Assembly (NCBI GenBank): GCA_019116185.1
Contig: DXCD01000069.1
Span: forward strand, 1-17,727
Direction: 5' to 3'
Length of the DNA stretch: 17,727 nt
Origin: Candidatus Mediterraneibacter stercorigallinarum
Lineage (GTDB): Bacteria > Bacillota > Clostridia > Lachnospirales > Lachnospiraceae
Positions 16,601 to 17,727 of this stretch are shown here, one piece after another (position 1 is the stretch's first letter; each line of letters opens with the position of its first letter). A program made the position numbers and the translations under genes. The notes under the pieces are model-generated. The model did not search any database, was not told the origin of the DNA, and was given only the letters and a program-made list of their open reading frames with translations.

Positions 16601-17369
16601 CATGCGTAGCCGTCACAACCTCTTCATTTGCAGAGCCAAAATCATATTCTCCATCCATATAGGTGTTGCGCAATACGCCGTAGCCATTTGTCGTGTAGTA
16701 GAACGGATTCGGTGAAGATACTCCGCCGTCCGTCCAGCTGCTCTCATTTGAAATATTAATCACTTCACCTGTATGTACAAAACGCCCGTTCTGCGTTCCC
16801 CCGCCAAAATATTCTTCCTGAAGATCAGAGGAATAATTCGTAGTGTCGTGCTTTACAAGTGTCTGTGTGGTACCGGTACCTGTAAACGAAAGCGGCGCCG
16901 CCTCTTCCATGACAATCTTGCCGCCTGTCATGACTGTCATAAGAGCGGTGTCTTTGTCAAAGACTATCGTCGTATCACCATCTTCATTCGTGATTGTAAA
17001 TGTGTCTTCGTCTTCGGAAACAGCTGCGTCCGGATGCGAATAGCTGTCAGAATCATCCGGCTGAGCCTGAATCTTTGCCGTATCGGGATAACCGCTTCTA
17101 ACTTCCGCGTATTCACCGAATTCGCCCGATGGATCTACATTATACCGGAACACTCCGTCTTCCAGAAATGTAATCCGTCCTTCCAGTTCTCCGTCATTAA
17201 AAGAAATATTAACAATATTTCCATCAGCGGATACAGCGTCTACTGTCGTAAGACTTCCGCTGTATGACGGATCGGCAGCCTGCGCCATCATAGGCGCTGC
17301 ATTGGCAAATGTTGAAACTGCCACAGCTGTCGCCAGGAGCCCTGCTCCCGCTTTTCTAATTCTTTTCAT
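10680..17369 (-). CDS. Secreted multimodular GH31, probable alpha-N-acetylgalactosaminidase acting on mucin
   Basis: A 2229-residue exo-glycosidase, likely removing alpha-GalNAc from Ser/Thr of mucin outside the cell. Layout: signal peptide about 1-32; N-terminal beta-sandwich 40-285; GH31 barrel about 290-715; C-terminal beta domains to about 975; FN3 about 978-1070; F5/8C 1 about 1075-1232; one dockerin-type repeat about 1288-1302; cohesin-like domain about 1318-1455; F5/8C 2 about 1475-1615; Big_2-like about 1620-1710; FIVAR about 1713-1778; F5/8C 3 about 1785-1934; FIVAR repeats about 1938-2002, 2020-2090 and 2092-2160; Gly/Ser linker; TPSTGDG, hydrophobic segment, RRRRR. The nucleophile candidate is D491 in LKTDVAWVG, and the acid/base candidate is D544 in WTGDQTGGDW, 53 residues later. 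These motifs and SGNPNIGSDMDGIWGG recall Nag31-type enzymes rather than alpha-glucosidases. The ATG at 17369 has AAGGAG 10 nt upstream. It is the first gene of a likely GH31-GH20 transcript. Confidence 0.88.
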   Translation of the reverse strand: MKRIRKAGAGLLATAVAVSTFANAAPMMAQAADPSYSGSLTTVDAVSADGNIVNISFNDGELEGRITFLEDGVFRYNVDPSGEFGEYAEVRSGYPDTAKIQAQPDDSDSYSHPDAAVSEDEDTFTITNEDGDTTIVFDKDTALMTVMTGGKIVMEEAAPLSFTGTGTTQTLVKHDTTNYSSDLQEEYFGGGTQNGRFVHTGEVINISNESSWTDGGVSSPNPFYYTTNGYGVLRNTYMDGEYDFGSANEEVVTATHEENEFDAYIFVSSSVDGSSVTTDLLDGYYTVTGDPVLLPSYAFYLGHFNAYNRDAWSDSEDIGYDWTIKGNDPYDSEGTTTYEEGGTGFEISEGQNAETLNGTGPTVATDEVPDDLTYLYEYSAQAVLNEYLEYDMPIGYFLPNDGYGAGYGQNGYNMTGGVNADGSSSEERLAAVAANVDNLEVFVDYAASLGVATGLWTQSDLTPDSDSSTYWHTLRDFAAEVEAGVTTLKTDVAWVGYGYSFQLSGVKEAYEIITTQEEDSSRPNIISLDGWAGSQRYNSVWTGDQTGGDWEYIRFHIPTFIGQSLSGNPNIGSDMDGIWGGDPVIATRDYQWKSFAPQMLDMDGWGSYAKGPYVHGDPYTGVSRMYLKLKAMMMPYIYTNAYAAVNIDTGNDDTGMPMVRAMFLEFPDESYAYTEAGSQYQYMWGEYLLVAPVYQDTESDDMGNDVRNGIYLPGGEDQIWIDYFTGAQYRGGQVLNGFDAPLWKLPLFVKSGAIIPMYAEHNVVESTDSEGKEIENGLDKTQRIIEFWPDGDTDYSAIEDDGTYIENDTETVDGYGEVDNISYGDHVTTKYTSSVDGTTATLTAEASTGTYEGYESEKDTTFVVNVSEEPTAVTAYNGDDSLTQREVSTKEDFDAAVPAEDEYIYFYDADPEIETFASDEEEILAEMMEDESATVVSDKVYVKFATTDAQANAQTLIIEGYVNNGDLASIELNEDLDAPVLSEAEDLKTPTSITLAWDAVEGATGYEILVDGTIDEGGNVTSGMINSVPGDDLTFTHTDLEYDSEHTYYIRSVNTDGHSVWSEALEARSADDPFRLTPEVTSDQITWTGGIYSTRTADKAFDEEFQSGDEGFHSSENAIGETLTVDYGEAYILDYIEYYPRDDAGNGTVTEMLVETSLDGVNWVKHGDDGSSTDADADLSFVMESSSDTKTLDLSDPNTGSDSIGARYVRFTPLASVGNYFSASELKVYTIESGSGSADSPFRAGNISSVGMSEASLTTFQQMFQKESSQHGSYKNSTWVSEVQSQYGDINFNGIADIWDYAFTAFYVDGGTTKTGSVSGDILLLPSGETIEEGDTFTINVTAIDVENLNGYGSIINYDPDKIEYVSTSYVGTGSMYTQGMTGNIVNDDGTAYINHNAVNMGDQPLVSGSKVLATITLRAKEDITLNNITDVADEDFVIDLSTVTLMGPDFSIKESTQVTEVDIPEVITSGEVTSLIVDAEAKSTGPSGDGDDIWASLDDDETTYTNSNYNDTSVAKPQQYDFTLSSSVMLNKVRICPRITSSGAVGNGAPSSVIVYVSTDGISYTEAASQTIDPASADYTDIEFDAVEAQYVRLVLDSDHETVVATGEVELWAGTSEEITGIEPAESAATQIHVGYVGDVDAVILPEDYPNQYFTATSSDSAIASIITLVDDNGDPVYKVLGMSEGTAQITLTAAADETITCTYDIEVLSGPDKTELGEAISAATGVTESIYTEESYAAYETAYNNAVEVYENPDASRSEVESAAAELLEAYAALVIQPVDESLELDTDRVLSSADALYSESNTADCMFDGDLTTYWESPYSGSDAELPQDVILELADTYMLEQISFTSHTLQNGGVTEYTISVSTDGETWTEVTSGTVDDSEYKQGANVRVDARFAPAEAKYVKFTVEGAVGRISSEDDMYGRIAEMELYGTTAADMTELSGLITEAGSYDQSQYTEDSWNTLSEALAEAEAVLADNSVTTDEVEEAVRNLTEAIAALVEESGSGEDPGTDTPDDEVASDELRAVLQELIDESGGVDDSLYTPATYNAYMSAVERGIEVLSDPEAPKTFVNSAIEEIRNACSALAERASEEELSELESAAENAGVLNGSDYTEESWAEVSDALTDIENALADPDNVSSARVAELIDSLNAAIEGLEKIQGGTSGGGSSTEDSGGTDSSGGEGGTEDDASSSVTPSTGDGSSVIPVLGVIAISGAAAAAANRRRRRSK

Positions 17370-17388
17370 CCTTTCTTTTCTCCTTCAT
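17356..17388 (-). CDS. Ten-codon leader ORF overlapping the GH31 start
   Basis: ATG at 17388-17386, preceded at good spacing by GGGAGG, reads MKEKRKDEKN and stops at TAG (17358-17356), 12-14 nt inside GH31 in another frame. The ribosome binding site is at least as good as that of GH31, whose own AAGGAG lies within this ORF. It could give translational coupling or could be chance in an A/G-rich leader. Confidence 0.25.
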   Translation of the reverse strand: MKEKRKDEKN

Positions 17389-17448
17389 AAATCCTCCCTA
17401 TTGGTACAATAAAACTTATCCGGCTCCATCCCTCCTTTCTTTTTCCAA

Positions 17449-17454
17449 AGTATA
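17449..17454 (-). promoter_or_regulatory. Possible -10 of the GH31 promoter
   Basis: The minus strand reads TATACT, a 5-of-6 match to TATAAT, about 80 nt upstream of the GH31 ATG. No convincing -35 lies at 16-18 bp. An alternative start lies further upstream, between the arms of the inverted repeat at 17501-17595, where TTGAAA is followed by an AT-rich segment. Confidence 0.3.
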
Positions 17455-17496
17455 CATGCTCCATACAGACTTCAGGCCATGATCTGCCCAAACCAA

Positions 17497-17510
17497 CAAA
17501 AGCGCTTCAC
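17497..17510. promoter_or_regulatory. cre-like / LacI-family operator-like site
   Basis: CAAAAGCGCTTCAC has the central AAGCGCTT core common to CcpA cre sites and other LacI-family operators, but its outer bases do not match the TG...CA ends of the consensus. It lies about 130 nt before the GH31 start. Catabolite control would suit a glycan-foraging gene. Confidence 0.35.
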
Positions 17511-17595
17511 TAAATATCCGCATATTCTGTAATAGAGCCGTACCTGATTTTCAATTTATCTGTGCGGTTCATAAAACTGATAGTGAAGCAGCGCT
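17501..17595. repeat. Spaced inverted repeat upstream of GH31
   Basis: AGCGCTTCACTA (17501-17512) and TAGTGAAGCAGCGCT (17581-17595) are inverted copies differing by a 3-nt insertion. CTTCACTA / TAGTGAAG is perfect over 8 bp, with 68 bp between the arms. It could be a pair of operator half-sites allowing looping, or the base of an RNA stem. The first arm overlaps the cre-like site. Confidence 0.45.
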
Positions 17596-17649
17596 CATAT
17601 CTTTTTTACGTACTCCCCGGCAAGTTCAAAACATTCCGTAATTTTTACC

Positions 17650-17700
17650 AAAAAAACAAAGAAAGAAAAGTATTTTCTGTCGAAAAACACTTTTCTTTCT
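17650..17700 (-). terminator. Intrinsic terminator of an upstream gene outside the window
   Basis: In minus-strand RNA, AGAAAGAAAAGUGUUUUU pairs with GAAAAUACUUUUCUUUCU around a short CGACA-type loop, and is followed by UUGUUUUUUU (down to 17650). Strong stem plus U-tract. It shows that another minus-strand gene ends just beyond the right edge, and that the GH31 unit starts its own transcript. No gene is visible between it and GH31. Confidence 0.8.
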
Positions 17701-17727
17701 TAATTCTTTCTTATAAATTTCTTAAAA

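Noticed and set aside
17497..17510. Calling a certain CcpA cre site
   Set aside because: Only the AAGCGCTT core fits; the outer TG and CA bases of the consensus are absent, so it is kept only as cre-like.
1..17727. tRNA, rRNA, insertion sequence or phage genes
   Set aside because: No cloverleaf, ribosomal RNA motif, transposase or integrase was seen on either strand; the inverted repeats at 1-612 have no associated transposase in the window.

Overview
The window holds three very large genes for secreted, cell-surface glycosidases. All are on the minus strand and read from right to left. Codon use, strong AGGAG-type ribosome binding sites, intrinsic terminators, FIVAR repeats and C-terminal TG-hydrophobic-polyarginine anchors point to a Gram-positive gut Clostridia, most likely Lachnospiraceae of the mucin-degrading kind. 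I cannot fix the genus from sequence alone.

Layout, in order of transcription. 17370-17727 is a 5' control region: an intrinsic terminator closing an unseen upstream gene, a long inverted repeat, a cre-like site and a short leader ORF. 10680-17369 encodes a 2229-residue GH31 enzyme that looks like a mucin-type alpha-N-acetylgalactosaminidase. It carries an FN3 domain, three F5/8C (CBM32-like) modules, a half dockerin next to a cohesin-like domain, a Big_2-like domain and four FIVAR repeats. A 114-bp gap with a long stem-loop lacking a U-tract follows. 5661-10565 is a GH20 enzyme whose reading frame is cut once by an in-frame TAG at 9282-9284, between its binding modules and its catalytic domain. 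A clear terminator (5562-5601) follows. 653-5425 is an intact tandem paralogue of that GH20, with its own extended -10 promoter and a 15-bp palindrome in its leader. 1-650 has no convincing gene but is packed with long imperfect inverted repeats whose mismatches are largely G.U on the + strand, plus loop-loop complementarity.

Functionally this looks like a mucin O-glycan locus. The GH20 enzymes would remove beta-linked GlcNAc or lacto-N-biose from glycan ends, and the GH31 enzyme the alpha-GalNAc next to the peptide. The CBM32-like modules would hold the enzymes on mucin, and the C-termini tether them to the cell wall.

The two items most worth a second look are the single amber codon in an otherwise well-preserved GH20 paralogue, and the structured element at 1-640, which may be an undescribed RNA or repeat family. 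Domain calls were made by eye; no database search was run.
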